From positions 1 through 56,021 of the forward strand of contig JAITGL010000001.1 in assembly GCA_031280645.1 (NCBI GenBank): DNA of 56,021 nt, given 5' to 3'. Source of the stretch: Tannerellaceae bacterium. GTDB lineage: Bacteria > Bacteroidota > Bacteroidia > Bacteroidales > Tannerellaceae. Under the pieces are notes generated by a model, which was not told the origin of the DNA, did not search any database, and saw nothing but the letters and a program-made list of their open reading frames with translations. Shown here one piece after another: positions 7,776 through 16,599 of this stretch; within the stretch, counting starts at the first letter, position 1; each line of letters starts with the position of its first letter. A program made the position numbers and the translations under genes.

Positions 7776-8795
7776 TCACAGTATATGCACCCATCCGTAA
7801 GGATCCTCGTCGTCGCCGGTTTGAATCCCCAGCAACCGTTTATACAGCTTTTCGCACACAACTCCCGGCTTACCGTCGGCCGAGTATATATACGAACGAT
7901 TCTCGTCTAAATCGTCGATTCGCGAAATGGGAGTTACAACGGCGGCGGTTCCGCACTCGGCAGCCTCTTCAAGGGTAGCAAGCTCGGCCACAAGTATAGG
8001 TCGGCGCTCAACCTTCAGCCCCATATCGGCCGCAAGCTGCACAAGGCTTTTGTTGGTAATCGACGGCAAAATGGAATCGGAAGCCGGAGTGATATAAGTA
8101 TTGTCACGGATACCGAAAAAGTTGGCCGGCCCACATTCGTCGATATACTTCTTTTCCTTCGGATCAAGATACAGAACGGCCACATACCCGCCCTCCTGCG
8201 CCTTCGACCCGGCAACAAGACTCGCCGCATAATTACCTCCCACCTTAATGGAGCCGGTACCCAGAGGAGCCGCGCGGTCGAACCCGCGCATTATGCACAC
8301 AGGCGCAGGCTTGAAGCCCGTTTTAAAGTACGGCCCTACGGGAGTTACAAACACGAGGAAAACATACTCGTCGGCCGGCTTCACGCCAATCAAAGCTCCA
8401 AGACCAAGCAGCAGCGGACGGATGTAAAGCGACGCCCCGCTTCCGTAAGGAGGAACAAAACGCTCGTTGAGCCGCACTACCCTCTCCACCGCTTCCATAA
8501 ACTTATTCTCAGGCAGCTCGGCCATCATAATGCCTCGAGAAGAAGCCTGCATACGGCGCGCATTCTCCTGCGGACGAAATATGCGTATCCTGCCATCGCG
8601 GCCCCGAAATGCTTTCAATCCCTCAAAAGATTCCTGACCGTAATGCAAACATGTTGAGGATATATGGATATTGATGGTTTCCTGCGAACTTGTTTCCAAC
8701 TCGCCCCAAGAGCCGTTGCGATAATAGCGCCTTACGTTGTAATCCGTTTTAGTGTAGCCGAAAGACAATTCCGACCAGTTGATTGTTTGTTCCAT
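7776..8795 (-). CDS. ilvE: Branched-chain amino acid aminotransferase
   Basis: The 339-residue fold-type IV PLP enzyme is close to the usual length for the longer bacterial/eukaryotic-type BCATs. The PLP-binding lysine is K184 in GSIKVGGNYA, and YIDECGPANFF is the conserved loop after it. HYGQESFEGLKAFR (51-64) is the family N-terminal signature. It transfers the amino group between glutamate and the 2-oxo acids of leucine, isoleucine and valine in the cytoplasm. It is divergent from metF, with a -7 box at 8832-8839. Confidence 0.95.
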   Translation of the reverse strand: MEQTINWSELSFGYTKTDYNVRRYYRNGSWGELETSSQETINIHISSTCLHYGQESFEGLKAFRGRDGRIRIFRPQENARRMQASSRGIMMAELPENKFMEAVERVVRLNERFVPPYGSGASLYIRPLLLGLGALIGVKPADEYVFLVFVTPVGPYFKTGFKPAPVCIMRGFDRAAPLGTGSIKVGGNYAASLVAGSKAQEGGYVAVLYLDPKEKKYIDECGPANFFGIRDNTYITPASDSILPSITNKSLVQLAADMGLKVERRPILVAELATLEEAAECGTAAVVTPISRIDDLDENRSYIYSADGKPGVVCEKLYKRLLGIQTGDDEDPYGWVHIL

Positions 8796-8831
8796 TTGTG
8801 CGATAATATTTTAGTTAATACATAATGCCGG

Positions 8832-8839
8832 CAAATATA
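8832..8839 (-). promoter_or_regulatory. -7 box for ilvE
   Basis: TATATTTG on the minus strand, 36 bp before the ilvE start. No good TTTG box is seen upstream. Confidence 0.5.
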
Positions 8840-8957
8840 GGAAACTGTTTTGATTGGCGAGCGGCTCGGTTGCAACAGTATGCCGCGAATCTACCCGCCA
8901 AATTTCCGGCGAGAAGGCATCGGCAGGCCGCCGCGACTAATTAATAACTCCTTTAAC

Positions 8958-8965
8958 TATATTTG
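8958..8965 (+). promoter_or_regulatory. -7 box for metF
   Basis: TATATTTG, 20 bp before the metF start codon, in the divergent ilvE-metF spacer. Confidence 0.5.
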
Positions 8966-8985
8966 CAATAAAAACAATGTAACTT

Positions 8986-9939
8986 ATGCACGTAATCGAA
9001 CTCATACGCAACAGCTCAAAAACAGCTTTTTCATTTGAAATCCTGCCCCCGCTCAAGGGCAACAGCATCCAAAAAGTATACTCCGTGATCGACAAGCTAA
9101 TAGAATTTGATCCAAAATACATCAACATCACCTCCCACCACAGCGAATATACATTCCAAACCCTTGCCGACGGAACCTTTCGCAAAGTTAACATCCGCAA
9201 GCGTCCAGGATCGGTTGCAATAGCCTCGGCCATACGCAACAAATACGGAGTCACGGCCGTGCCGCATATCATCTGCAAAGGATTCACGAAAGAAGAAACC
9301 GAGTACGCCCTTATCGACCTCAATTTCCTCGGCGTTCACGACCTGCTGCTACTTCGCGGCGACGACAAAAATCCCGATCGACCGACATCATCGCCTGCCA
9401 ACTATCACGAACATGCCACCGATCTCCAGCAGCAAGTGAACAATTTTAACGTCGGCATCTCGATCGACGGATCCACCTTTGAAGCCAACGAAACGCCCTT
9501 TGCCTATGGCATGGCCTGCTATCCCGAAAAGCACGAAGAAGCCCCAAACATGGAATCCGACCTGCGCTACGCCCTCGAAAAAGTTCGCAACGGCGCCGGC
9601 TACCTCGTAACGCAAATGTTTTTCGACAACTCCAAGTACTACGACTTTGTCGACCGCTGCCGCCTCATAGGCATCGACGTACCTATCATTCCCGGCATCA
9701 AGCCCATAGTATTCAAAGACCAGCTCCACGTACTCCCCCGCGTATTCCGCTCCGACATACCCGAACCCCTCGCCTCCGAAATCGGCAAATGCCGAACCGA
9801 CAGCGACGTACGAAACCTTGGCGTTGAGTGGAGCATCCACCAATGCCGCGACCTTATTGCCCACGGAGCACCGAGCTTGCACTTTTATACATTTATGGCT
9901 TCCGACAGCGTGTACAGGGTGGCGAAGGAAGTTTACTAA
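8986..9939 (+). CDS. metF: 5,10-methylenetetrahydrofolate reductase
   Basis: The 317-residue FAD enzyme reduces methylene-THF to methyl-THF for methionine synthesis. Visible family motifs are FSFEILPPLKG (16-26) with the catalytic-type glutamate, a VTAVPHIICKG segment, DLLLLRGDD and the QMFFDN substrate-loop motif. The whole TIM barrel is present, matching the usual 290-320 residues. Codons strongly prefer C and A at third positions. Confidence 0.95.
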   Translation: MHVIELIRNSSKTAFSFEILPPLKGNSIQKVYSVIDKLIEFDPKYINITSHHSEYTFQTLADGTFRKVNIRKRPGSVAIASAIRNKYGVTAVPHIICKGFTKEETEYALIDLNFLGVHDLLLLRGDDKNPDRPTSSPANYHEHATDLQQQVNNFNVGISIDGSTFEANETPFAYGMACYPEKHEEAPNMESDLRYALEKVRNGAGYLVTQMFFDNSKYYDFVDRCRLIGIDVPIIPGIKPIVFKDQLHVLPRVFRSDIPEPLASEIGKCRTDSDVRNLGVEWSIHQCRDLIAHGAPSLHFYTFMASDSVYRVAKEVY

Positions 9940-10098
9940 AATATGAATAGAGGATTGGCCCGGATTGCCGCATCCTGAAAAAGCCTACACATTATTTTAG
10001 GATAATATCATTTTAATATAGTTGCAAAAAATCCACCAAACTATTTGTAATTAAAAAAATCATATATTTGCACTTGTAAAAAATAAAATCAAGTTCAA

Positions 10099-10203
10099 AT
10101 GGCCTGCTTCAATAAATATCGTAATGAAAGAACAACTCCCGTCGACACGAGAGACGACTCGACAATTACCCCCCCTATGATTTACATTTTGACGCACGCC
10201 TAA
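10099..10203 (+). CDS. Leader peptide, 34 aa, element 2
   Basis: The ORF starts at the ATG of TCAAATGGCC, 28 bp past the -7 box, and ends at TAA inside TAAGTACTT. The C-terminal segment TPPMIYILTHA aligns with the end of the 24-residue peptide of element 1. The N-terminal half is not conserved, as expected when translation of the end of the ORF matters more than the peptide itself. Confidence 0.5.
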   Translation: MACFNKYRNERTTPVDTRDDSTITPPMIYILTHA

Positions 10204-10241
10204 GTACTTCCCAATATATTTATAACAACGATACATCCGTA

Positions 10242-10278
10242 AGCCTTCCCGAATTTCTTCGTGGAGGCTATTTTTTTT
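10242..10278 (+). terminator. Terminator-like hairpin inside leader element 2
   Basis: AGCCTTCC (10242-10249) pairs with GGAGGCT (10263-10269) with one bulged base. Eight T's follow (10271-10278). It occupies the same place as the perfect hairpin in element 1. Confidence 0.65.
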
Positions 10279-10283
10279 ACCGT

Positions 10284-10376
10284 CCCCAAGGGAGACTCTC
10301 TCGCCGCGGATTTAATTCATACTTGCCCCAAGGGGGAAGTCCGGTTCAAAATAATTTCAGACTTGCCCAAGGGGGC
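10284..10376. repeat. Three palindromic units about 40-42 bp apart
   Basis: CCCCAAGGGA (10284), GCCCCAAGGGGG (10325) and GCCCAAGGGGGC (10365) are variants of one palindrome. The middle one extends to ACTTGCCCCAAGGGGGAAGT. Centre spacing is about 40-42 bp, the same as the other arrays in this window. They lie just after leader element 2. Confidence 0.55.
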
Positions 10377-10461
10377 AAATTAGCGTTTTAACCAATACGG
10401 CCATGTTCCTGAAGAAATAAGTAAACTATAATATTAATACTTTAATTAATCCCAATCAACA

Positions 10462-10654
10462 ATGAGCGTAATACTTCCATACAGCAAGGTGATCCGCCAC
10501 TTGACGCCTGAAGAATTTTCGGAGTTTTGCCCCTTAATCGTACTCAAGGGAAAACACAGCGTAACCTCTCGGAAGCGCTCCCAATCGAATCCTCCGGCGT
10601 CCGCCTCTACTTTATCCGGTATCTATGTGATGATTTTGACGCTTTCTAAGGTTT
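10462..10654 (+). pseudogene. Frameshifted short hypothetical gene
   Basis: The frame starting at 10462 reads MSVILPYSKVIRHLTPEEF and looks like protein up to about 10548. From about 10551 a second frame reads equally well (NLSEALPIESSGVRLYFIRY) to a stop at 10654. One inserted or lost base would join them into a protein of about 63 residues. I do not recognise the family. It follows leader element 2. Confidence 0.35.
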
Positions 10655-10717
10655 GCTCTACTTGGGTACTGTCACTTCTTCCTATCTAATAGTGCTACTT
10701 TAAATAACTCACCCAAA

Positions 10718-11434
10718 ATGAAAATAAAAATTGATTTCTTAACAGCTTTTTTTGCACTTACTTTTTCCATCTCTGCTCAGGTATTTGACGATTCCTTTAT
10801 GAAGTCCTTTGAGTGGGATCCTCAGGATTCTTTTGAGGCCGAAAAACTGAAAGTATACAATAATGCAATGGGAGCTGTTTTAAAATCTGCTTATGATGTA
10901 GTTAATTTGATTCCGAATATAGGAAATCTGCGCAATAAAAGCCCCAAGCTTTATCAAGGGGTGGTCTACTGTATGGCCCAGTTTCTTGCGGTGGAGCAAC
11001 TCTATTTTCGGCGCCTTGTTAGCGGCGCTTTAGTTGCGAAAACAACTAAAGCAAAAGGTAAGTTTATGGAATCTTTACGCACCCCTCAAGGAGCGGAAGA
11101 GTTAAACATTATAAGACTTTCAGCTTGGGTAAGAAAGTATTCTCTCAGTAAGGCAGTCATTCTTCAGGATATTGAGAGGAACAACTATTCTGTTTCTTCG
11201 CAAAATCGAACTTTTGGGTTCGGCCATATCTCACATCAGATCAATAGTATTCAACTTCGTTATACTCTTAAATCAGGAAGTTCGGTTTTTGATTACGATG
11301 ACAGTTCACAGTGCGAACACTTACAGAAATCAAAGAGGAACCGGATCTCGCTATTGACACTCCTGTCCGGGCAAATCTCAAAAGGGCTTCACACCGGCTA
11401 TTGGGGGAATGACCATATTGATTTGCAAACATGA
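10718..11434 (+). CDS. Exported hypothetical protein
   Basis: The 238-residue protein begins with a short charged end and a hydrophobic stretch ending ISAQ, a likely signal peptide of about 20 residues. The mature part is mostly helical by appearance with no motif that I recognise. The last 35 residues (after about 200) are of different character and an alternative frame overlaps there, so a late frameshift is possible. The stop overlaps the next gene's start by 4 bp (ATGA), suggesting translational coupling. Confidence 0.55.
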   Translation: MKIKIDFLTAFFALTFSISAQVFDDSFMKSFEWDPQDSFEAEKLKVYNNAMGAVLKSAYDVVNLIPNIGNLRNKSPKLYQGVVYCMAQFLAVEQLYFRRLVSGALVAKTTKAKGKFMESLRTPQGAEELNIIRLSAWVRKYSLSKAVILQDIERNNYSVSSQNRTFGFGHISHQINSIQLRYTLKSGSSVFDYDDSSQCEHLQKSKRNRISLLTLLSGQISKGLHTGYWGNDHIDLQT

Positions 11435-12348
11435 TGATACAACTCTTGATTTTTAATATGAAGCACAATCCATTATTTAAAGAATTACCTTCTGATTTAT
11501 TGCCGGGCAATTGGGGCGCTGTTACCCAAACCGGGCATGAACGTCTGCGTTGCAGTTTGTATGCAGAAATAGAATGCGCTGATTATAAGAATGGCTTTGC
11601 TATTATTGAAACCGAGTATCCTAAACATTATGGAGCTCAGTGGCTGGCTGTTTATGAAGAAACCGGAAAGGCAGTTAAACTTTATTATGATGAGGTTTGC
11701 TTATGTGAAAACGGATTGATAGGCGTTCGGAAAGGCGGTAAATGGGGTTTTATCAACCGCGATTTAATCGAGATTGCACCTTTTAAATACGACGATATAG
11801 AGTACTGCTCCGAGAATTTTATGTTGATTTGCGAATCTTGCAAATATGGCGTAATTAATGCGGCAGGCATAGAAATCATACCCCCTAAATATGGCGTAAT
11901 ATCACTAAGTGATAACGAAGGTTTCTTTTCTGTTCAGCAAAATTGCAAATGGGGATTATGCGATTTAGAAGGCGTAGAAATTATACCCCCGGAATATGAC
12001 AAAATAGAATCAAGCAATAACGGAGGTTTCTTTTCTGTTCGACAATATGGAAAATGGGGATTACTAAATACAACAGGCGTGGAATTTTTATTTCCCGAAT
12101 ATGAAGGGATAAAACTAAGCGACAACGAAGATTTTATTTATGTTCGGCAAAATGGCAAATGGGGATTATTAGATATAGAAGGACAAAAAATCATCTCCTG
12201 CGTATTAGACGAAATTATCATTGAGAAAGAGCCCCACGCTTGGCTTGTAATGAAACACGGCTTTTGGGGTTTGCTCACAATTTGGAAAGATTTAGAAGAT
12301 GATCTTTGGCAATGGAATTTTGTTGAAGAAACGGAAAGTAATTACTAA
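11431..12348 (+). CDS. WG-repeat protein
   Basis: The 305-residue protein contains at least six WG-type repeats, spaced about 35-40 residues, each with a core such as KWGFINRDLIEIAPFKYDDI, KWGLCDLEGVEIIPPEYDKI or KWGLLNTTGVEFLFPEYEGI. These repeats are thought to form beta-rich modules, and such proteins are often found beside toxins or defence genes; the function here is unknown. The 4-bp overlap supports the start at 11431, but the ATG at 11461 (MKHNPLFKEL) is a good alternative. No signal peptide is seen. Confidence 0.8.
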   Translation: MMIQLLIFNMKHNPLFKELPSDLLPGNWGAVTQTGHERLRCSLYAEIECADYKNGFAIIETEYPKHYGAQWLAVYEETGKAVKLYYDEVCLCENGLIGVRKGGKWGFINRDLIEIAPFKYDDIEYCSENFMLICESCKYGVINAAGIEIIPPKYGVISLSDNEGFFSVQQNCKWGLCDLEGVEIIPPEYDKIESSNNGGFFSVRQYGKWGLLNTTGVEFLFPEYEGIKLSDNEDFIYVRQNGKWGLLDIEGQKIISCVLDEIIIEKEPHAWLVMKHGFWGLLTIWKDLEDDLWQWNFVEETESNY

Positions 12349-12367
12349 CAAATAAAATATAAGAATT

Positions 12368-13030
12368 ATGACAAATGTAGACGAAATTATTAAGAAATCA
12401 TTGGAACGATTTATTAGTATCAAGCATGAAACTCAAAATGAACATAGTGATGAGAAATTAATTTTCCCATGCACTCGCAATGAGGATAAACGATTGAGCG
12501 AGCAAGAAATAAAACAATTATTCATCGACGAATTGATAAAGGGCGACAACGACTATTATTATTCGGTTGAAGCTCCTACAACCTTGCTATATACATTTAG
12601 CGGGCAAAAGGAGCAAGGATTGCCACCTGTAATAGGTCGCGGCCAATCCGCAAGGATTGACGTGTGCTTATATGCTTTTGAAAACGGCTATAAAAGAAAA
12701 CATCTTATTGAATTTAAAGCAAAGACATTTGATGCGCAAACAGATTTTCTAAAGCTGAAATATGAAAATGAAGATGAAGATGAAATGCTGAATAATTATT
12801 TTGTTCATGTATTGAATTCATATGACAGCGGTACAATTAAAAGGTTAGAAGAGTGTTACGAGGAAGCCTTTGCCTTAAAGGCGAGTAACGGCAAACAAAA
12901 GGAGAATAAGATCACTGTATTTGTATGTATGGCCGACATTAAACTAAAATATAGCGGAAGCAAGAATATAATTTCATTCTGTGAGAACAATTATAAAGAA
13001 GCGCTGAGCCAATTCTTGTCCGGCCAATGA
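12368..13030 (+). CDS. Putative PD-(D/E)XK-fold protein, upstream partner
   Basis: The 220-residue protein is not one I can name. It has the order of a PD-(D/E)XK nuclease core: a helix with a glutamate (LFIDELIKG, 51-59), then RIDVCLY (96-102) with D98, then LIEFKAK (113-119) with E115 and K117, followed by helical sequence. It carries no signal peptide and is rich in acidic and lysine residues. Its TGA overlaps the ATG of the next gene (ATGA at 13027), so the two are probably made in fixed ratio. Confidence 0.6.
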   Translation: MTNVDEIIKKSLERFISIKHETQNEHSDEKLIFPCTRNEDKRLSEQEIKQLFIDELIKGDNDYYYSVEAPTTLLYTFSGQKEQGLPPVIGRGQSARIDVCLYAFENGYKRKHLIEFKAKTFDAQTDFLKLKYENEDEDEMLNNYFVHVLNSYDSGTIKRLEECYEEAFALKASNGKQKENKITVFVCMADIKLKYSGSKNIISFCENNYKEALSQFLSGQ

Positions 13031-13755
13031 AATACTCTACCTATCACCGCAACCATGTAATAATCCCCGGTAGAGAAGGAGCCCTGTATAATTTTCTTGA
13101 TGCAACGCTCAACCGCAACGGTATACGGCAAAAGCATAAATGGCAACATGCCGTGAGTTCTAACAGCGAAGATGCGCTGACATGGAGTTGTTTCGACGTG
13201 TTGAGAAATCAACCGGAAGAGAAAATCAAAGTAGCCTTAGACGAGATATTCGAAGATGCTTACGGTGATTTTAAAGAGGAGGCTCGCCCCGCCAAGTTCT
13301 CGTTTGCCGGCGAAAGGAACATAGAGATACATATAGGAAAAAACTACTACGCAACATCCGTCGGCGAAGACACCGAAGTAGATGTAAGTATCGAAACCAC
13401 CGGCAAACTTATATTCATCGAAGCAAAACTGTATAGCAAAATCAGCCTGCCCGACGAACATACGCCTTACGACCAGATTATCCGCAAGATTCGCATAGGT
13501 TTAGATGTGGCGAATGCCTCTAGCAAGGAATTTTACTTCATCTTCCTGGACATTGCGCCGATAAATTACTTAGTGAATTTAGATAAGGACAAGTCGATAA
13601 GTGCAAAGCATTTCAAGAAATACAAAGAAAATGATAATGAACTTGGAGAATGTTTGACCGATATTCCGCATAACGATGTGAAGAAGATACAGGTTAATAT
13701 GGGTTGGTTAGCATGGGCTTCTTTGTTTAAGACGGTTTTAAGGAGTCATATTTAA
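13027..13755 (+). CDS. Putative PD-(D/E)XK nuclease, downstream partner
   Basis: The 242-residue protein shows a clearer nuclease core: SEDALTWSCFDVL (47-59) near the N-terminus, TEVDVSIETTGKLIFIEAKL (116-135) with D119, E132 and K134, then YDQIIRKI (148-155) with a glutamine as in many family members. It resembles putative restriction-endonuclease-like proteins seen in Porphyromonas and relatives, though I cannot verify the family. The pair of overlapping nuclease-like genes next to a WG-repeat protein suggests a defence or interbacterial system. No methyltransferase is present. Confidence 0.6.
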   Translation: MKYSTYHRNHVIIPGREGALYNFLDATLNRNGIRQKHKWQHAVSSNSEDALTWSCFDVLRNQPEEKIKVALDEIFEDAYGDFKEEARPAKFSFAGERNIEIHIGKNYYATSVGEDTEVDVSIETTGKLIFIEAKLYSKISLPDEHTPYDQIIRKIRIGLDVANASSKEFYFIFLDIAPINYLVNLDKDKSISAKHFKKYKENDNELGECLTDIPHNDVKKIQVNMGWLAWASLFKTVLRSHI

Positions 13756-13863
13756 ATAATTTCGATTCGGAGGGATGATCTTCTTAAGGGGAAGTTTGAA
13801 TTTTGCAAACGTGAGAAAGCTTTTAAAAGAGGCTATAACATTGAAACAATAACACAGAACCAA

Positions 13864-14472
13864 ATGAAGATCATCCACCTCTCCGACACTCATAATCTGC
13901 ATTACGCACTGCCTGATTTGCCCGCCGCCGACATAATAGTTCATTCGGGCGACGTTTCGATGTCGGGAACTGCCGACGAGATAGCTGATTTTATCGACTG
14001 GTTCGACTCGCTCGACGGCAAGCATAAAATTTTCATTGGAGGCAACCACGATTTTTGTCTCGAAGATAAAGATCCGCTCCTAATCCGGAAATTTCTGCCC
14101 GAAGATATGCACTACCTCTGTAATTCGGGCGTGACGATCGCAGGGTTGCGTTTTTGGGGTATTCCATATTTCATTTCGGGCGAATGTCATCATGAAAATT
14201 ATCGGAAGGCATTAGCGTCAATTCCCAACGATATTGATATTTTGCTCACTCACTGTCCGCCTTTTGAAATCTTAGACGTCGGCCGCTACGGCAATATGGG
14301 CTGTCCGCAATTGTTGGATGCCGTACGGCGGATTCGTCCGCACTATCATCTGTTCGGACATATCCACGATGCTTACGGCTCAATGTCGGACGGCAAGACT
14401 ACTTTTATCAACGGCGCCATCTTAAATGAAGAATATGAATTTGATAATGCACCTGTATCAATCAATTTATAA
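13864..14472 (+). CDS. Calcineurin-like metallophosphoesterase
   Basis: The 202-residue cytoplasmic protein has all the metal-binding motifs in order: LSDTHN (D7, H9 region), VHSGDVS, GGNHDF, LLTHCPP and LFGHIHDAYG. The substrate cannot be predicted. The 108-bp gap from the nuclease-like gene and a different base composition suggest it is not part of that cluster. It converges on ksgA. Confidence 0.88.
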   Translation: MKIIHLSDTHNLHYALPDLPAADIIVHSGDVSMSGTADEIADFIDWFDSLDGKHKIFIGGNHDFCLEDKDPLLIRKFLPEDMHYLCNSGVTIAGLRFWGIPYFISGECHHENYRKALASIPNDIDILLTHCPPFEILDVGRYGNMGCPQLLDAVRRIRPHYHLFGHIHDAYGSMSDGKTTFINGAILNEEYEFDNAPVSINL

Positions 14473-14488
14473 AAGCTTGTACTGCACC

Positions 14489-15304
14489 TTAATTGGTTTT
14501 GGGCGGCGGGGATGACGCTGCTCCATCATCCATTCCATATTCTATTATCATGTTAATGAAGTCGTCTACGGACAATTCTTCGGGGCGGCGGCTGAATATT
14601 GGGTCGGAGTAGTGGGCAAAATTATTGCCGAGGAGGGGCTTAAGCGAGTTGCGGAGGGTTTTGCGTCGCTGGTTAAAGGCGGTTTTGATTACGGCCAAAA
14701 GGCGGGATTCGCTGCATGGGAGCTGCGTTCGGGTGTTGCGCACGGCGCGGATTACTCCGCTTTTGACGCGAGGAGGAGGGTCAAATACGGTTTCGTCGAC
14801 TGTGAAGAGGTACTCCACGTCGTACCAGGCTTGGAGGATTACGCTCAATATGCCTCCCGCTCGGCTTCCGGGAGGAGCAGAAAGGCGCATGGCTACTTCC
14901 CTCTGAAGCATTCCGCAGCAGCATGGAACCCGGTCGCGGAGCTCGATGAGGCGAAAGAAAATCTGGGTGGAAATGTTATACGGATAGTTGCCGATAATGC
15001 AAAACTGACCGTTGAATAAATCGCATACGGGCATCCGCAGAAAGTCGCCCTCAACGATACGGCCTGTAAGCGTGGGGAATTGGCGGCGTAGGATGCTTAC
15101 GGCGTCGCGGTCGATCTCCACGGCATGGAGGTCGTATCCTTTACGTACAAGGCAACCGGTTAACATTCCGGTTCCCGGGCCTACTTCGAGTATTGGGAGG
15201 GCGGCAAAACCTTCGATCGTAGAGGCGATTCGCTCAGCAATGTCTTGATCTTTCAGGAAATGCTGTCCAAGTGATTTCTTTGGGCGGATGAAATTGCGAG
15301 TCAT
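14489..15304 (-). CDS. rsmA: 16S rRNA (adenine1518/1519-N6)-dimethyltransferase
   Basis: The 271-residue enzyme (KsgA) starts with the family signature KKSLGQHFLKDQ, has SAM motif I LEVGPGTGMLTG and the catalytic IGNYPYNIST. It dimethylates two adjacent adenines near the 3' end of 16S rRNA during small-subunit assembly. Length fits the family. It is transcribed away from the flippase-like gene. Confidence 0.96.
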   Translation of the reverse strand: MTRNFIRPKKSLGQHFLKDQDIAERIASTIEGFAALPILEVGPGTGMLTGCLVRKGYDLHAVEIDRDAVSILRRQFPTLTGRIVEGDFLRMPVCDLFNGQFCIIGNYPYNISTQIFFRLIELRDRVPCCCGMLQREVAMRLSAPPGSRAGGILSVILQAWYDVEYLFTVDETVFDPPPRVKSGVIRAVRNTRTQLPCSESRLLAVIKTAFNQRRKTLRNSLKPLLGNNFAHYSDPIFSRRPEELSVDDFINMIIEYGMDDGAASSPPPKTN

Positions 15305-15321
15305 GGGCTGGTGGCTGTGTA

Positions 15322-15351
15322 TTTGGGGATTGGGAATATGGTGTATATTTG
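15322..15351 (+). promoter_or_regulatory. Promoter of the flippase-like gene
   Basis: TTTG (15322-15325), an 18-bp spacer and TATATTTG (15344-15351), 45 bp before the start codon at 15397. A minus-strand TACATTTG nearby may serve rsmA. Confidence 0.7.
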
Positions 15352-15396
15352 TACGCGCAAATGTACGATAAATAACAATTTAGCTACTCTCTGAAG

Positions 15397-16395
15397 ATGA
15401 TATACAAAAGAATTTTGAATGTAACGATAAAAGTTATCCTTCCCTTTTCCCTCGGCTGCGGCCTTTTGTGGTATCTGTACCGCGGTATGGATCTCTCGAA
15501 AATGTGGGATCATATTAAGAACGCGAGCCTTGGCGTGCTGCTGTTTTCGCTGATATTCGGCTTGGTTGCCAACGTGGTGCGGGGCTTCCGCTGGGGCTTG
15601 CTTATCAATGCGATAGGCGAGCGGAGCCGTATGCAAACGCTTATTTGCGCCGTGCTTGGCAACTATGCAATTAATTATGTGCTTCCACGGGTTGGAGAAG
15701 TGTGGCGGTGCGGTATTGTGAACCGCTACACCAAGATATCGTTCGCAAAGCTTTTGGGTACGCTTGTTATTGATCGAGTTACGGATACGCTTTGCGTTGG
15801 TACGCTTACCCTGCTTATTGTGGCCTTCAACCTTTCTTTTTTTGAAACCTACCTGTCGCGCAATCCGAACTTGATGATAAATTTTGAGGATCATTCGCCC
15901 ACGCTGTGGATAATACTCGCGCTAGTTATCCTGGTTGCCGCCACATGGTTTACCTTCACTCGCTTGAGCCACTTAACCTTGGTTCAAAAGGCCAAGGGGG
16001 GATTAATGAATATATGGGAGGGGATGAAAAGCGTGTGGCTGATGGAGCGCAAATGGCTATTCCTGTTCCAGACGGCAGGGATATGGAGCTTGTATTTCCT
16101 CTTTTTCTACACAACCTTTTACGCCTTCGAGTTTACTCGCGACCTTGGCCCCATAAGGGGGTTAATAGTATTTACTATGAGCAGTATAGGAGTGGCTGCG
16201 CCGGTGCAGGGAGGAATTGGCGCCTGGCATTTTATGGTGATATCGTCAATGGTATGCTTTGATGTTCCGGCCGATCAGGCGGCGGCTTTTGCGCTGGTTG
16301 TTCATACCATACAATCAGCCTGGCAGATAGTATGCGGAATTGTAGGCATTGTAGCCTTGCCGGTAATAAACCGGGCGGCGGATCCTGCGGCATAA
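15397..16395 (+). CDS. Flippase-like (LPG synthase TM-domain) membrane protein
   Basis: The 332-residue integral membrane protein has about eight hydrophobic helices and the family signatures RGFRWGLLI (61-69), NYAINYVLPRVGEVWRC (88-104) and PVQGGIGAWHFM. It matches the lysylphosphatidylglycerol synthase transmembrane/YbhN family without the synthase domain; such proteins are thought to move lipids or glycolipids across the membrane. Third codon positions are rich in G and T, the reverse of its downstream neighbour tkt. Confidence 0.87.
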   Translation: MIYKRILNVTIKVILPFSLGCGLLWYLYRGMDLSKMWDHIKNASLGVLLFSLIFGLVANVVRGFRWGLLINAIGERSRMQTLICAVLGNYAINYVLPRVGEVWRCGIVNRYTKISFAKLLGTLVIDRVTDTLCVGTLTLLIVAFNLSFFETYLSRNPNLMINFEDHSPTLWIILALVILVAATWFTFTRLSHLTLVQKAKGGLMNIWEGMKSVWLMERKWLFLFQTAGIWSLYFLFFYTTFYAFEFTRDLGPIRGLIVFTMSSIGVAAPVQGGIGAWHFMVISSMVCFDVPADQAAAFALVVHTIQSAWQIVCGIVGIVALPVINRAADPAA

Positions 16396-16531
16396 AAGAG
16401 AGGCGACGCAACATATCGGCCGGAAATAATCATTATACATATTATATATAGCCGATGGGAACGTTGCCGCCGGGTATAGACTGATGTAATACAATGGCTT
16501 CAGACCGTTGAGATATTACAATGCGGCCGGA

Positions 16532-16561
16532 TTTGATGTTTCCCGAAAAACTATATCTTTG
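16532..16561 (+). promoter_or_regulatory. Promoter of the tkt operon
   Basis: TTTG (16532-16535), an 18-bp spacer and TATCTTTG (16554-16561) precede the tkt start by 38 bp. Confidence 0.75.
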
Positions 16562-16599
16562 CCCTCCAAACTCAAAAACAGAACGAAATACCACACATC

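Larger units (their letters stand above)
10044..10278 (+). promoter_or_regulatory. Leader/attenuator element, copy 2
   Basis: In order: TTTG (10044-10047), TATATTTG (10063-10070; the spacer of 15 is short), an A-rich leader, a 34-codon ORF (10099-10203) ending in TAAGTACTT, a CAATATA block, then an imperfect hairpin with eight T's. The order and much of the sequence match 752-970 on the other strand. It precedes the accessory cluster 10462-13755 and could control it by termination/antitermination. Confidence 0.65.
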
